A stretch of 64,000 bases of DNA from Acetobacter aceti NBRC 14818 (GCF_000193495.2 NZ_AP023410.1:3061501-3125500); one strand, 5' to 3'; positions 8,854 to 18,520 are shown, numbered from the stretch's first letter. Numbers and translations are program-made. The notes: generated by a model from the letters alone, not told the origin.

Positions 8854-9885
8854 ATGACGGCCACAGAAACATTCACATCCATTCCGTGCGTCAACATCGC
8901 CGGACTGTATTCCGACTCTCTGGCGGATCGTGAAGCGGTCGCCAGAGAGCTTGGCGACGCCGCCCGCAAGGTCGGATTTCTCTATATCGAAGGTCACAAG
9001 GTCAGCGACGACCTGATTGCCGGTGTCCAGGCGGCGGCAAAGGATTTTTTCTCCGAACCCTTCGACGAGAAGATGAAATATTATATCGGCACCTCCGCCA
9101 CGCATAAGGGCTTCGTCCCGGAGGGTGAGGAGATGTATGGCGGCGACCGTCCCGACCACAAGGAAGCCTTCGACATCGGTTACGAGGTGCCGGCGGACAA
9201 TCCTTTGGTGAAGGCTGGAACGCCGCTGCTGGGTCCAAACAACTGGCCGACGATCCCGCATTTTCGCGAACGCGCGGAAGCCTATTACCGTGCGGTGTTT
9301 GATCTCGGTCGGACCCTGTTTCGTGGTTTCGCACTGGCGCTCGGCCTGCCGGAAGACGCATTCGACGACAAGGCCAATTTCCCGCCATCCAAGCTGCGCA
9401 TGATCCATTATCCTTACGACGGAGACGCCCAGGACGCTCCGGGTATCGGCGCGCATACGGATTATGAGTGCTTCACTATCCTTCTTGCTGACGCGCCGGG
9501 TCTGGAAGTCATGAATGGCAATGGCGACTGGATCGATGCGCCGCCCATTCCCGGCGCTTTCGTCGTCAATATCGGTGACATGCTGGAAGTGATGACAGCG
9601 GGTGAATTCATTGCCACGGCTCACCGTGTTCGCAAGGTCAATGAAGAGCGTTACTCTTTTCCGCTTTTCTATGCGTGCGATTATCACACCGAGATCAAGC
9701 CGCTCGCAGCGTTCGACAAGGAAGGCGCGTCTTATGAAGCGATGATGATCGGCGATCACATGTGGGCGCAGGCGCTCCAGACCTATCGTTATCTCGTCGA
9801 GAAAGTAGAGCGCGGCGAACTGAAACGGCCTGAAGGCACCCGTAAAACGGCGACATTCGGGCATTTCAAGCGGGTGAAAGCGTAA
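8854..9885 (+). CDS. isopenicillin N synthase-family Fe(II)/2-oxoglutarate dioxygenase
   Basis: A 343-residue non-haem iron oxygenase. The N-terminal DIOX_N region ([11 protein letters not shown] onward) precedes the 2OG-Fe(II) domain, with iron ligands His201 and Asp203 (AHTDYE) and His257 (TAHRV), and the co-substrate-binding Arg266 in RYSFPLF. Family members hydroxylate or otherwise oxidise small molecules using O2 and usually 2-oxoglutarate. It is the last gene of the receptor-isomerase-dioxygenase unit. Together with the aldolase and dehydrogenase it suggests oxidative breakdown of an imported compound. Isopenicillin synthesis itself is very unlikely here. Confidence 0.9.
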   Translation: MTATETFTSIPCVNIAGLYSDSLADREAVARELGDAARKVGFLYIEGHKVSDDLIAGVQAAAKDFFSEPFDEKMKYYIGTSATHKGFVPEGEEMYGGDRPDHKEAFDIGYEVPADNPLVKAGTPLLGPNNWPTIPHFRERAEAYYRAVFDLGRTLFRGFALALGLPEDAFDDKANFPPSKLRMIHYPYDGDAQDAPGIGAHTDYECFTILLADAPGLEVMNGNGDWIDAPPIPGAFVVNIGDMLEVMTAGEFIATAHRVRKVNEERYSFPLFYACDYHTEIKPLAAFDKEGASYEAMMIGDHMWAQALQTYRYLVEKVERGELKRPEGTRKTATFGHFKRVKA

Positions 9886-10206
9886 GATATGCTTGTGCTG
9901 TGAATTACAGGCGGGAGTCTTCTTTTTGTAAACGGGACTCCATCTGTTTTCTCACAGCGTTATCGGCAATGCCCCCTTCCAGTTTCTCATTCTTCTTTAT
10001 GACAATTGAGTGTGCGTGTAGTAATCATTTATCTGTTCTTTTTTGTCATCTGGAGAAGAACAGGAATTATCTGACACGCTTGTGATAAAGATAATGAAGA
10101 TGTGAGCGCACAAATTTATTATTCCACATAACGGGGCCGTTACTGGCTATATCTCTCCGAATTTTACAGGATTTACTCAATCCTCAATCAAATCCGGAGA
10201 GATGTT
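9886..10206. other. AT-rich spacer after the dioxygenase gene
   Basis: No gene is supported in this 321-bp stretch. A weak hairpin (GGAGTC at 9914-9919 with GACTCC at 9936-9941, followed by a loose T-rich run) may end the upstream transcript. The last 60 bases must hold the promoter of the small exported protein, whose start is preceded by CCGGAGAG. Confidence 0.4.
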
Positions 10207-10509
10207 ATGAAGCGTTATCTCGCCGCTCTATGTGTCATGACCTGCATGACGGGTTCAGCTTTTGCCGACAGTCAGACCACACGCTCCGACCGGCAGCATA
10301 TTGCCATTCAGCACGTCTCAAGCCGGAGCGACGTGTCCCGGACTGTTGCGCAGGCCAGCAACACCCAGTCATGTGTGAAGGTGTGGGTGAACCAGCAGAC
10401 GCATGTCTATCACATGCCGGGCAGCTTCTGGTACGGCGCGACACCGAACGGACGCTATATGTGCATGCAGCAGGCTGTTGCAGGCGGCAATACACGGGCG
10501 TTTTTCTGA
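10207..10509 (+). CDS. small exported protein with a VWVN...YHxPG...YG domain
   Basis: A 100-residue precursor with a clear signal peptide (MKRYLAALCVMTCMTGSAFA) and a mature protein of about 80 residues. The C-terminal half reads VKVWVNQQTHVYHMPGS, then FWYGATPNGRYMCMQQA. This resembles a short domain found in exported bacterial proteins of unknown function, with spaced aromatic and glycine residues and a YM motif. Two cysteines (SCVK and YMCM) could form a disulfide. Shine-Dalgarno CCGGAGAG is well placed. It stands alone between the catabolic island and icd. No function can be assigned. Confidence 0.75.
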   Translation: MKRYLAALCVMTCMTGSAFADSQTTRSDRQHIAIQHVSSRSDVSRTVAQASNTQSCVKVWVNQQTHVYHMPGSFWYGATPNGRYMCMQQAVAGGNTRAFF

Positions 10510-10738
10510 GCACACGTTCTGGCCCTGGGGGCGTGTCCTTTCCTGTACCATGCCTCACACGAGCGTGACACCAAAAAGTCCTGTTCATGCGACACCTGTA
10601 TGACGCCTATCGCAAATGTGAGTGAAAATGCACTATTCGACCGTTGGGTGTCATTGGGTGGGCGTGTTAGGCAAAAATCCTGTTCAATGCCGGAAAATGG
10701 CATGAAATATGACGATTATCGAAGGAAATGCACGTCCT

Positions 10739-11959
10739 ATGGCGAAAATAAAGGTCAAGAATCCGGTCGTTGAACTCGACGGCGACGAGATGACCCGCAT
10801 CATCTGGCACTTCATCAAGGAGCGCCTGATTCTGCCTTATCTCGACATTGACCTGAAATATTACGATCTCGGGATCGAAAATCGCGACAAGACGGATGAC
10901 AAGGTCACGGTTGAGGCTGCCGAGGCCATCAAGAAGTACCGCGTGGGCGTCAAATGCGCCACCATCACGCCCGATGAAGCGCGTGTCGAAGAGTTTGGCC
11001 TCAAGAAAATGTGGCGTTCTCCGAACGGCACGATCCGCAACATTCTTGATGGCACCATCTTCCGTGAGCCGATCATCTGCTCGAACGTGCCGCGTCTGGT
11101 GCCGCACTGGAGCAAGCCGATCGTCATTGGACGTCATGCTTACGGCGATATCTATCGCGCCGCCGAGACAAAGATCCCCGGTCCCGGCAAGGTGACGCTG
11201 AACTATGTGCCTGCCGATGGCGGCGAGCCGCTTGAGCTTGAAGTGCATGACTTCAAGGGGCCGGGCGTAGCGCTGGGCATGCACAACACGCGCGCTTCGA
11301 TCGAAGGCTTTGCCCGGGCATCGCTGAGCTACGGCCGTGACCGCAAGTTCCCGGTCTATCTCTCGACCAAGAACACGATCCTCAAGGCCTATGACGGCAT
11401 GTTCAAGGACGTGTTTCAGGAGATATACGACAAGGAATTCAAGGCCGATTTCGAAAAGCTGGGTATCACCTACGAGCACCGTCTGATCGACGACATGGTG
11501 GCCTCCGCCCTGAAGTGGGAAGGCGGTTATGTCTGGGCCTGCAAAAACTATGACGGTGATGTGGAAAGCGACATCGTGGCGCAGGGTTTCGGCAGCCTCG
11601 GTCTGATGACGTCCGTTCTGCTTGATCCGACCGGCACCATCGTTGAGTCCGAAGCTGCGCACGGCACGGTGACACGTCACTACCGTGAGCATCAGAAGGG
11701 TCGTCCGACGAGCACAAACCCGATTGCGTCCATCTATGCGTGGACGCGTGGTCTTGCCTATCGCGGTCGCTTTGATGAGACGCCGGATGTGGTGGCGTTC
11801 GCCGAGACCCTTGAGCGTGTCTGTGTCGAGGCGGTTGAGGCTGGTGAGATGACCAAGGATCTGGCGCTGCTGGTCGGCAAAGGCACGAAATGGCTCGATA
11901 CGCAGCCGTTCCTTGATGCGATCGACACCCGCCTCCAGAAGGCCCTGAAAGCAGCATAA
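10739..11959 (+). CDS. icd: isocitrate dehydrogenase, NADP-dependent
   Basis: A 406-residue isocitrate dehydrogenase of the monofunctional homodimeric type shared by alphaproteobacteria and eukaryotic cytosol/mitochondria. It begins [19 protein letters not shown] and contains [19 protein letters not shown], the substrate-binding serine/arginine region, and the metal-binding segment RLIDDMVA. It converts isocitrate to 2-oxoglutarate with NADPH formation, a central reaction in the cytosol and the source of the dioxygenase co-substrate. The ATG at 10739 is preferred over one 30 bases upstream because GAAGGAA precedes it and family members start here. A strong terminator follows. Confidence 0.96.
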   Translation: MAKIKVKNPVVELDGDEMTRIIWHFIKERLILPYLDIDLKYYDLGIENRDKTDDKVTVEAAEAIKKYRVGVKCATITPDEARVEEFGLKKMWRSPNGTIRNILDGTIFREPIICSNVPRLVPHWSKPIVIGRHAYGDIYRAAETKIPGPGKVTLNYVPADGGEPLELEVHDFKGPGVALGMHNTRASIEGFARASLSYGRDRKFPVYLSTKNTILKAYDGMFKDVFQEIYDKEFKADFEKLGITYEHRLIDDMVASALKWEGGYVWACKNYDGDVESDIVAQGFGSLGLMTSVLLDPTGTIVESEAAHGTVTRHYREHQKGRPTSTNPIASIYAWTRGLAYRGRFDETPDVVAFAETLERVCVEAVEAGEMTKDLALLVGKGTKWLDTQPFLDAIDTRLQKALKAA

Positions 11960-11982
11960 TCCGCTGCTAACGGTTGGTTAGG

Positions 11983-12017
11983 GAAAACGCTGCATTCTGC
12001 TGGGATGCGGCGTTTTC
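11983..12017 (+). terminator. intrinsic terminator of icd overlapping the next start codon
   Basis: A 13-bp stem (one G-T pair) is formed by 11983-11995 and 12005-12017 with a 9-base loop, followed by TTTTTC. The ATG of the downstream lytic transglycosylase gene (12005) is inside the right arm of the stem. Confidence 0.85.
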
Positions 12018-13051
12018 TTTTTCTTGCCATCGGGTGTGTGTCAGCTCCAGTTTCGGGCGCATGGGCTGAGACCCCGCTTCCGGCCATGTCATGGGCAGCA
12101 CATCCGCCTCTTGCGCAGGGTGGCAACAACGCTCAACCCTTCTGGTCGGCTGCACGCTCACCGTCGCCGTTTGCCGCGTCTGGCGGAGGCGCAGCAAGTG
12201 CCGGTGCGGTCATGTCAGGGCAGACTGCGTTGACGACGGGTGTACAGTCTCCGTTTCAGACCGCAGGAAATATTGCCCCGGGAGATGCGCACCTGTGCAC
12301 AAACGCCATCCTGATGGCGGAACGCAGCACCCGCATTCCCGACCAGTTTCTTGTCGCCATGGCGCGTGTCGAGAGTGGCCGCCATATCAATGGCGAGATT
12401 GTGCCCTGGCCTTGGACGGTCAATGCGCAAGGCAAGGGTTATGTCTATGACAACAAGCGTCAGGCGATAGAGGCTGTCCACGCTTTTCAGGCGCAGGGCA
12501 TCCGCTCGATTGATGTTGGCTGCATGCAGGTGAATCTCCAGCAGCATGCGAATGCCTTTCCTTCACTGGAGGCAGCGTTCGATCCATCCACGAATGCCAT
12601 GTTTGCGGCACGTTTTCTGACCGATCTTTTCAGTCGGACGGGAAGCTGGCCCAGAGCCGCAGCAGCCTATCATTCCTTCACGCCCAACATCGGGTCCGCC
12701 TATCAGTGGAAAGTGCTGGAATCCTGGGCGATGCCATCAGGCGCAGATTCACCCCATCCTGCACCCTTAACGGCGATGGCACCCCATCATACGACCCCGC
12801 TGGCTCCATCCACGCAACCGGCCACACCCTATGTGACCACTAAAGGGGCTGCCGCTACCATGGCTTCCATGGGCGGCGGAGGTGGCAATACGGCAGCACC
12901 GGTTTCCGCGGGTCCGGCAGGAGGGTATGCAGCTCCAGCTTCCCGCCCGGCGTTTTCTGGTGGAGAGAGTGGAGGCCGTTCACTGGCGTCCTATCGTGCG
13001 AACCCCGTGCACATGGTGCGGCAGGCCATGCTCCTGTCACCAAGATTCTGA
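12005..13051 (+). CDS. lytic transglycosylase (SLT domain) exported protein
   Basis: A 348-residue exported protein predicted to cleave peptidoglycan glycan strands. Residues 1-21 form a signal peptide (MRRFLFLAIGCVSAPVSGAWA). After a Ser/Ala/Gly-rich linker, the transglycosylase domain spans about 95-245, with the catalytic Glu in MARVESGRH and the conserved DVGCMQVNLQQH and AAAAYHSF motifs. The last 100 residues are a low-complexity Ala/Pro/Gly tail. The start codon is placed at 12005 because only this gives the signal peptide, although it lies in the icd terminator hairpin and its ribosome-binding site is poor. The GCMQVN type resembles VirB1-like enzymes that open the wall locally, but no secretion system is next to it. 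Confidence 0.85.
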   Translation: MRRFLFLAIGCVSAPVSGAWAETPLPAMSWAAHPPLAQGGNNAQPFWSAARSPSPFAASGGGAASAGAVMSGQTALTTGVQSPFQTAGNIAPGDAHLCTNAILMAERSTRIPDQFLVAMARVESGRHINGEIVPWPWTVNAQGKGYVYDNKRQAIEAVHAFQAQGIRSIDVGCMQVNLQQHANAFPSLEAAFDPSTNAMFAARFLTDLFSRTGSWPRAAAAYHSFTPNIGSAYQWKVLESWAMPSGADSPHPAPLTAMAPHHTTPLAPSTQPATPYVTTKGAAATMASMGGGGGNTAAPVSAGPAGGYAAPASRPAFSGGESGGRSLASYRANPVHMVRQAMLLSPRF

Positions 13052-13221
13052 CCCACACAACTAAAGATAACTCATCCGTAAGGAAGTTTTTCTTTCCTTG
13101 AGGCGACCATCACGTTCATCCTGCGTTAGGCATCAGAAGGCGGAAAAGCGGCCCTTCTGCAAGAGCTGATACATTTTTCCTTTGCTGCTGTCCTGCCAGA
13201 CACAGAATGGAGTGTGTTTTC

Positions 13222-15453
13222 ATGGATGCCCAGCCTACTGGTTCTGTCGATCATACTGATACTTCTGAGGACGAACAGCCCGACATCGGGCTTCTTTCTG
13301 ATGATCTGAGCTCAATGGCCAGCGCGATCCTGTCGAGCCGACGACTGCATTGCCTGAAAAATGATGATCTTTTCGGCGTTTTTGATCAGACCGGTGATAT
13401 CCTCTGGGGGCAGGACATTGCCGACGGACTGTACTACCGTGATACGCGTTATCTGTCCGGTCTGACTTTCCGTCTGGAAGATCAGAGGCCGATCCTTCTG
13501 TCATCTGTTGTTCGCGAAAACAACATTATGATGTCAGTGAATTTGACGAATGAAAATTTATCATTGCGTGACGGTACCCGTCTTGCTCACGATCTGCTGC
13601 ATGTGTTGCGGTCGCGCTTCCTGTGGAACGGTGCGTGTTACGAGCGGATCGAAATACGTAACTTCGATATAAGCCCTCATGAAATCGTCTGTGATATGCG
13701 GTTTTTTGCCGACTTCGCTGATCTTTTTGAAGCGCGAGGCATGAAGCGTTCCAGACGGGGCGAGACGCTTGAGCCCGTGATAGAAGACGATACGGTCACT
13801 CTCTCCTATAAGGGGCTGGATGACCGCACGCGAACAACACGTTTGCGGTTCTGTCCTCGACCGAAAACATTATCGACAGATCGGGCGACATTCGGGTTTT
13901 CCATCAAGCCCGGGGAAAAGGTGCTTGTCCATCTGGAGGTCCAGTGTGATCCTTCGGAAAGGCAGCAGAGCACTGAACCGCCTCCGCGCGCCTTCCTGTT
14001 TGCTGCCGTGGCGGCCAGACGGGCGCTGAGAAACGCATCGTCCCGTGCCTCCGCCATCGCCACGTCGAACGAAGCATTCAATGAGGCAATCCGGCGGTCG
14101 ATCTGCGACATCTACATGCTGTTGACGGAGAAAAAGACCGGTCCTTATCCTTACGCCGGTATCCCTTGGTATAGCACGGTTTTCGGTCGGGATGCGCTGA
14201 TCACGGCGCTACAGACCTTGTGGCTCGACCCGCTGATTGCGAAAGGCGTTCTCCAGTATCTCGCCGTCAATCAGGCGGATCATGAAGACCCGCTGGCGGA
14301 TGCTGAACCGGGTAAGATTCTGCATGAAGTGCGTCTGGGTGAAATGGCTGAACTCAGGGAAGTGCCATTCAGGCGCTACTATGGTTCGATTGATTCCACA
14401 CCGCTGTTTGTCATGCTGGCGGGAGCCTATCTCGACCGTACGGGAGATGTCGGAACGCTCAGCCATCTCTGGCCGCATATTACGCGGGCCATTGATTGGA
14501 TAGAGCGGTTTGGTGACCGCGATGGTGACGGCTTTGTGGAATACGGTCGTAAAAACAAGGACGGACTGGCCAATCAGGGATGGAAAGACAGTCACGATAG
14601 TATCTTTCATGCCGATGGCACTCTGGCCGAAGGACCGATCGCACTATGTGAAGTGCAGGCTTATGTTTATGCAGCGAGGCGGGCCGCAGCGGTGATCGGG
14701 CGCAGACTGGGACAGACTGCTTATGCGGCCCATCAGGATACGAGAGCGGACGCTCTGAGAGTCTCGTTCAATCTGAAGTTCTGGAACGATGACATCGGCA
14801 CATACGTCATCGCCCTTGATGGGAAAAAGAAACAGTGCGTCGTAAGGTCTTCAAATGCGGGGCACGTGTTGCTGACCGATATGGTGCCGGGTGAGCGGCT
14901 GGATAAGGTTGTGCAGAACCTGATGAACCGGAAATCGTTCTCGGGTTGGGGCATTCGAACCATCCCTGAGGGAGAGGCCCGGTATAATCCCATGGCCTAT
15001 CATAATGGTTCTGTCTGGCCGCATGACAATGCACTGATTGCCATGGGATTTGTCAAACATGGCCTCAGAAAAGAGGCGGCGCTTATCTTCAGCGGATTAA
15101 GCGATGCGGCGCTTCACACCGATCTTCGCCGTTTGCCGGAGCTTTTCTGCGGATTTACCCGCAGTCAGGCGGAGGGGCCGGTTCGCTATCCTGTGGCCTG
15201 CTCGCCTCAGGCCTGGGCGGCGGCGACGCTTCCGGCGTTGGTGCAGGTCGTCATGGGATTGCGTTATGATCCGGATAATGTCGCGGTCGAATTTGTCAGG
15301 CCGGTTTTGCCGGAGGCAATTCACTCCCTCAAGCTGTTCAATCTTGCTGTAGGTGGAGAATGGCTGACTGTGAGGATTGTGCGGGCTGGTGACGAGGTCG
15401 CGATCAATGTCGTTGAACGTTCTACTTCAATCCAGATGAAGATCATCAATTAG
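13222..15453 (+). CDS. amylo-alpha-1,6-glucosidase (glycogen debranching-type)
   Basis: A 743-residue cytosolic protein. The N-terminal domain of about 230 residues (DGLYYRDTRYLSGL, typical of debranching-enzyme N-terminal modules) precedes an (alpha/alpha)6-barrel glucosidase domain. Landmarks are WYSTVFGRDALITALQTLW, GWKDSHDSIFHADG and NPMAYHNGSVWPHDNALIA. Members hydrolyse alpha-1,6 linkages in glycogen-like glucans or act on trehalose-type sugars. The ATG at 13222 is preferred to one 15 bases upstream because GGAG stands before it. It is a single-gene unit closed by a bidirectional terminator. No glycogen synthesis genes are in the window. Confidence 0.9.
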   Translation: MDAQPTGSVDHTDTSEDEQPDIGLLSDDLSSMASAILSSRRLHCLKNDDLFGVFDQTGDILWGQDIADGLYYRDTRYLSGLTFRLEDQRPILLSSVVRENNIMMSVNLTNENLSLRDGTRLAHDLLHVLRSRFLWNGACYERIEIRNFDISPHEIVCDMRFFADFADLFEARGMKRSRRGETLEPVIEDDTVTLSYKGLDDRTRTTRLRFCPRPKTLSTDRATFGFSIKPGEKVLVHLEVQCDPSERQQSTEPPPRAFLFAAVAARRALRNASSRASAIATSNEAFNEAIRRSICDIYMLLTEKKTGPYPYAGIPWYSTVFGRDALITALQTLWLDPLIAKGVLQYLAVNQADHEDPLADAEPGKILHEVRLGEMAELREVPFRRYYGSIDSTPLFVMLAGAYLDRTGDVGTLSHLWPHITRAIDWIERFGDRDGDGFVEYGRKNKDGLANQGWKDSHDSIFHADGTLAEGPIALCEVQAYVYAARRAAAVIGRRLGQTAYAAHQDTRADALRVSFNLKFWNDDIGTYVIALDGKKKQCVVRSSNAGHVLLTDMVPGERLDKVVQNLMNRKSFSGWGIRTIPEGEARYNPMAYHNGSVWPHDNALIAMGFVKHGLRKEAALIFSGLSDAALHTDLRRLPELFCGFTRSQAEGPVRYPVACSPQAWAAATLPALVQVVMGLRYDPDNVAVEFVRPVLPEAIHSLKLFNLAVGGEWLTVRIVRAGDEVAINVVERSTSIQMKIIN

Positions 15454-15464
15454 CAGGATGAATT

Positions 15465-15510
15465 AAAGGCGCCGATCGAAATACAGACAGTCTTTCGATC
15501 GGCGCCTTTT
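15465..15510. terminator. bidirectional intrinsic terminator
   Basis: The arms AAAGGCGCCGATCGAA (15465-15480) and TTCGATCGGCGCCTTTT (15494-15510) form a stem of at least 13 bp. There is an A-run on the left and a T-run on the right. It sits between two convergent genes and can end transcripts from both. Confidence 0.9.
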
Positions 15511-15546
15511 CAGAAGCTTTTGCAAGCCTGTAACGGGTGCAAGCTG

Positions 15547-15897
15547 TTACTGCGCGATGTCGTGCGCGGTCTTTTTCGTCCAGTTCACCGTGTCATGAGC
15601 GGCTTCCTTGGTGCCGTTCTTGGTCGCGTTCCAGCCCTTTTCACCTGTCTTGCCTGTCCATTTGGCTGCTTTTGTTGCGCCCTTCTTGGTGGCGTCCCAG
15701 CCCTTGACGGTTTCCTTCTTGGTCCATTGGGCGGCATTGGTGGTGCCGTGCTTCACAGAGGACCAGGACTGACGCACGGAGCGGCAGAGATCGGTCTCAC
15801 AAGGCTTCTCTGGCGCATCTGCCGCCATCGCAGCAGGTGCCAGAGACAGGCCGGCCAGAAGAAGGAGGGCAGATGAGGTATGGAAGCGGATCGACAT
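15547..15897 (-). CDS. exported Lys/Thr/Trp-rich repeat protein (LEA-like)
   Basis: A 116-residue precursor with signal peptide MSIRFHTSSALLLLAGLSLA (cleavage after PAAMA). The mature part is built of imperfect 11-residue-type units such as KGWDATKKGATKAAKW and KGWNATKNGTKEAA, ending NWTKKTAHDIAQ. Such amphipathic repeats resemble late-embryogenesis-abundant (LEA) or coiled proteins that protect against drying or bind surfaces. Two cysteines (PCETDLC) sit before the repeats. The start at 15897 is chosen because it begins the signal peptide; a longer frame starts 39 bases upstream. It lies after rnhA in the same direction with a 113-bp gap. Function is unknown. Confidence 0.75.
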   Translation of the reverse strand: MSIRFHTSSALLLLAGLSLAPAAMAADAPEKPCETDLCRSVRQSWSSVKHGTTNAAQWTKKETVKGWDATKKGATKAAKWTGKTGEKGWNATKNGTKEAAHDTVNWTKKTAHDIAQ

Positions 15898-16010
15898 GTG
15901 AAAACTCGCTAAAAAACAAAAAAGTAAGACTGTCATTTTGAACAGCTTACGGCAAGTCCAGCATTTCCACTTCCGGGGATAGCTGTTTTACTGGTCGAGA
16001 CCTGAACAGG

Positions 16011-16493
16011 TCAGACTTTCTCGATCGCGATACGGGCGTCTGTCGCCAGTTGATCCACCCGTTCATTTTCCGGCACACCCGAATGACCCTTGACCCAGTG
16101 CCAGGAAATATCATGCGGTTTGGCGGCGTCGAGCAGCCGTCGCCACAGGTCCATGTTCTTGACCGGATCCCCGGAAGCGTTGCGCCAGTTGCGGCGCACC
16201 CAGCCTGTATGCCAGCGCGTGATGCCATTGCGGACATACTCGCTGTCGGTATGCAGCGCGATCTTGCATGGACGTTTCATGGCTTCCAGAGCCTCGGCGG
16301 CGGCTGTCAGTTCCATGCGGTTGTTGGTGGTTTCCGGCTCACCACCGGACAGCTCCCGCTCATGCCCCTTGTAGCGGAGCAACACGCCCCAGCCGCCGGG
16401 ACCGGGATTGGGTCTGCATCCACCGTCCGTCCAGATCATGACGATGGCATCGTCATCCTGAGTGGTTTCTGGAGCATCCTGTATTTCAGACAC
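16011..16493 (-). CDS. rnhA: ribonuclease HI
   Basis: A 160-residue RNase H that removes the RNA strand of RNA-DNA hybrids. The catalytic acidic residues are visible: the Asp in [17 protein letters not shown], the Glu in [13 protein letters not shown], the Asp in [11 protein letters not shown], and the C-terminal Asp in [17 protein letters not shown] carries the conserved His. The GTG at 16493 is the probable start and overlaps the thrB stop by 8 bases (GTGTCTGA). A later ATG at 16439 would give a 142-residue form. It is third in the order ispH-thrB-rnhA, known from related alphaproteobacteria. Confidence 0.93.
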   Translation of the reverse strand: MSEIQDAPETTQDDDAIVMIWTDGGCRPNPGPGGWGVLLRYKGHERELSGGEPETTNNRMELTAAAEALEAMKRPCKIALHTDSEYVRNGITRWHTGWVRRNWRNASGDPVKNMDLWRRLLDAAKPHDISWHWVKGHSGVPENERVDQLATDARIAIEKV

Positions 16494-17478
16494 CGTAGAC
16501 CCCGCTATTGCCCGCAGCGAGATGAAACCGGAGACGGTGGATATAATCCATCGGGTCCTTGCGTGTGACCATCGCGTCCGGCGGTGTGTTGATCCAGTCA
16601 TATAGACGGGTCAGGGCAAAACGCATCGCGGCACCCGCGCAAAGCACCGGCAGGGCATCCCGTTCGGCAGCAGTGAGAGGCCGCACGCTTTCATAACCGC
16701 TGATCAGCTGCCGGGCGAAGGTCTCGTTGAAGCCACCATCTTCGCTGAAGCACCAGGCGTTCAGGCAGATAGCGACATCGTAGGCGAGGAAATCCGTGCA
16801 GGCGAAATAGAAGTCGATCAGGCCGGAAACCTTGTGGTCAAGAAAGAACACGTTGTCGGGAAACAGGTCGGCATGAATCTGTCCATGAGGCAGATTGGCC
16901 TGACTACCGGCTGCGGGCCATGCCGGAAGGATCCGGTTCAGAGCGAGATCAAGTTCTTCGAGAAGCTGTTTCGTCGTCTCGGTCTGTCGGTCTGAGCGAG
17001 CGGCATCCTGCAAAAGTGGTCGCCACGCATCGGGGCCGAGGCTGTTGGCGCGGACCGGTGGGTAGCTGCTTCCGGCGACATGCAGACGCGCAAGAGCTTC
17101 ACCGAGTGGACGACAATGTTCGCTGTGAATATGGCGCGGCCAGACACCGGAGAGGAATGTCGTGATCGCGGCTGGGCGGCCTGCGAGTGTGCGGAGTGCT
17201 TCACCATCCCGACCACAGACGGGCAGGGGACAGGACACGCCTTTGGTTGCCAGATGACGCATGAAGCCCAGAAACCACGGCAGATCATCCGGATTCACAC
17301 GCTTTTCGTAAAGCGTGAGAATGTAGTCGGATTCCTGGCCGTCTTTTTCGGTGCGCAGAAGGAAATTGCTGTTTTCGACACCTTCCGCGATGCCGCGAAA
17401 GGCAGTCAGATGCCCGATGTCGTAACCGACGAGAAACGCGGAAAGTTCCTCGTCGGTGATTTCTGTGTAGACGGCCAT
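16486..17478 (-). CDS. thrB: homoserine kinase (ThrB, choline-kinase-like type)
   Basis: A 330-residue kinase of the aminoglycoside phosphotransferase/choline kinase fold that phosphorylates L-homoserine for threonine synthesis. This ThrB type is typical of alpha- and many other proteobacteria and is unrelated to the GHMP kinase of E. coli. The Brenner-like catalytic motif [11 protein letters not shown] and the metal-binding Asp in [12 protein letters not shown] are present. The N-terminus [20 protein letters not shown] matches the family. It starts 13 bases after the ispH stop and overlaps rnhA. Confidence 0.94.
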   Translation of the reverse strand: MAVYTEITDEELSAFLVGYDIGHLTAFRGIAEGVENSNFLLRTEKDGQESDYILTLYEKRVNPDDLPWFLGFMRHLATKGVSCPLPVCGRDGEALRTLAGRPAAITTFLSGVWPRHIHSEHCRPLGEALARLHVAGSSYPPVRANSLGPDAWRPLLQDAARSDRQTETTKQLLEELDLALNRILPAWPAAGSQANLPHGQIHADLFPDNVFFLDHKVSGLIDFYFACTDFLAYDVAICLNAWCFSEDGGFNETFARQLISGYESVRPLTAAERDALPVLCAGAAMRFALTRLYDWINTPPDAMVTRKDPMDYIHRLRFHLAAGNSGVYGV

Positions 17479-17491
17479 GAGTCTCTTTGCG

Positions 17492-18490
17492 TTAGCCGAG
17501 CGGGGCGGGAAGGCGGAAGGTGACGTTCTCTTCCTTCACGGTGCGTTCGTCGATCTGCAGCGTGTAACGCTTGGCCAGTTCGTTGACCATTTCCTGCACC
17601 AATGCTTCCGGCGCGGATGCGCCTGCCGTAATGCCCAGCGTCTTCACGCCTTCCAGCACGGACCAGTCGAGAGCTGCCAGCTTGGGAACAAGCAGGGCGC
17701 GCTTGGTGCCGGAACGCTCCGCCACTTCGCGCAGACGCTGCGAGTTGGAAGAGTTGGGCGAACCGATGACGATGACCAGATCGCACTCGGGAGCGATGGC
17801 TTTCACGGCTTCCTGTCGGTTGGTCGTCGCGTAGCAGATGTCCTCGCGCTTCGGACCCTCGATCAGCGGGAAGCGGTCGCGGAGAATGTCCACGATTTCA
17901 GCCGTGTCGTCGACCGAGAGGGTGGTCTGCGTGATGAAAGCCAGACGCGTCGGGTCAGCAGGCTGCACCGTCCGGGCTTCTTCTGCGTCGTTGATGAGCG
18001 TCACTGCTCCCGGCGGCAGCTGCCCCATCGTGCCGATGACTTCCGGATGGCCGGCGTGACCGATCATCAGGATGTGGCGGCTGTCCGGTCCACCATTGGC
18101 GTAATGACGCTCGGCTTCACGGTGGACCTTGGACACCAGTGGGCAGGTCGCATCAAGGTAAAGCAGGTTGCGACGCACGGCTTCAGCCGGAACGGTCTTG
18201 GGAACGCCGTGAGCGGAAAAGACGACATGACCGTCGGCGGGGACCTCGTCGAGTTCCTCCACAAAGATCGCGCCTTTTTCCTCCAGTTCCTCCACCACGG
18301 TCCGGTTATGGACGATTTCGTGGCGCACATAGACTGGAGCGCCGTAAGCGCGGATGGCTTCCTCCACCACGCGGATGGCGCGGTCGACACCGGCGCAGAA
18401 GCCGCGCGGGCCAGCCAGGAGCACCTTCAGGGCGCGTGTCTGGTCCTGCGTTTCGGCAGGCTTCAGGGAGAGAGTGGACTGGTCGGGCAT
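17492..18490 (-). CDS. ispH: 4-hydroxy-3-methylbut-2-enyl diphosphate reductase
   Basis: A 332-residue iron-sulfur enzyme that makes IPP and DMAPP in the last step of the MEP isoprenoid pathway, and so ultimately feeds hopanoids and undecaprenyl carriers. The three cluster cysteines appear in [24 protein letters not shown] and the later [12 protein letters not shown] region. [12 protein letters not shown] marks the substrate-binding serine/asparagine set. The ATG at 18490 is preferred; an in-frame codon 30 bases upstream is possible. It is the first gene of the leftward ispH-thrB-rnhA run. Confidence 0.95.
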   Translation of the reverse strand: MPDQSTLSLKPAETQDQTRALKVLLAGPRGFCAGVDRAIRVVEEAIRAYGAPVYVRHEIVHNRTVVEELEEKGAIFVEELDEVPADGHVVFSAHGVPKTVPAEAVRRNLLYLDATCPLVSKVHREAERHYANGGPDSRHILMIGHAGHPEVIGTMGQLPPGAVTLINDAEEARTVQPADPTRLAFITQTTLSVDDTAEIVDILRDRFPLIEGPKREDICYATTNRQEAVKAIAPECDLVIVIGSPNSSNSQRLREVAERSGTKRALLVPKLAALDWSVLEGVKTLGITAGASAPEALVQEMVNELAKRYTLQIDERTVKEENVTFRLPAPLG

Positions 18491-18520
18491 GGTGTTCCCC
18501 AAACATTCGGCGGGCGACAT

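Noticed and set aside
8674..9864. 396-codon open frame on the minus strand
   Set aside because: Complete overlap with the dioxygenase gene, whose iron ligands and cofactor motif are all in place on the other strand.
8854..9885. beta-lactam biosynthesis gene
   Set aside because: The protein belongs to the broad isopenicillin N synthase family only by fold; no ACV synthetase or other beta-lactam genes are nearby.
10667..11692. 341-codon open frame on the minus strand
   Set aside because: Antisense to icd; no recognisable motif or ribosome-binding site.
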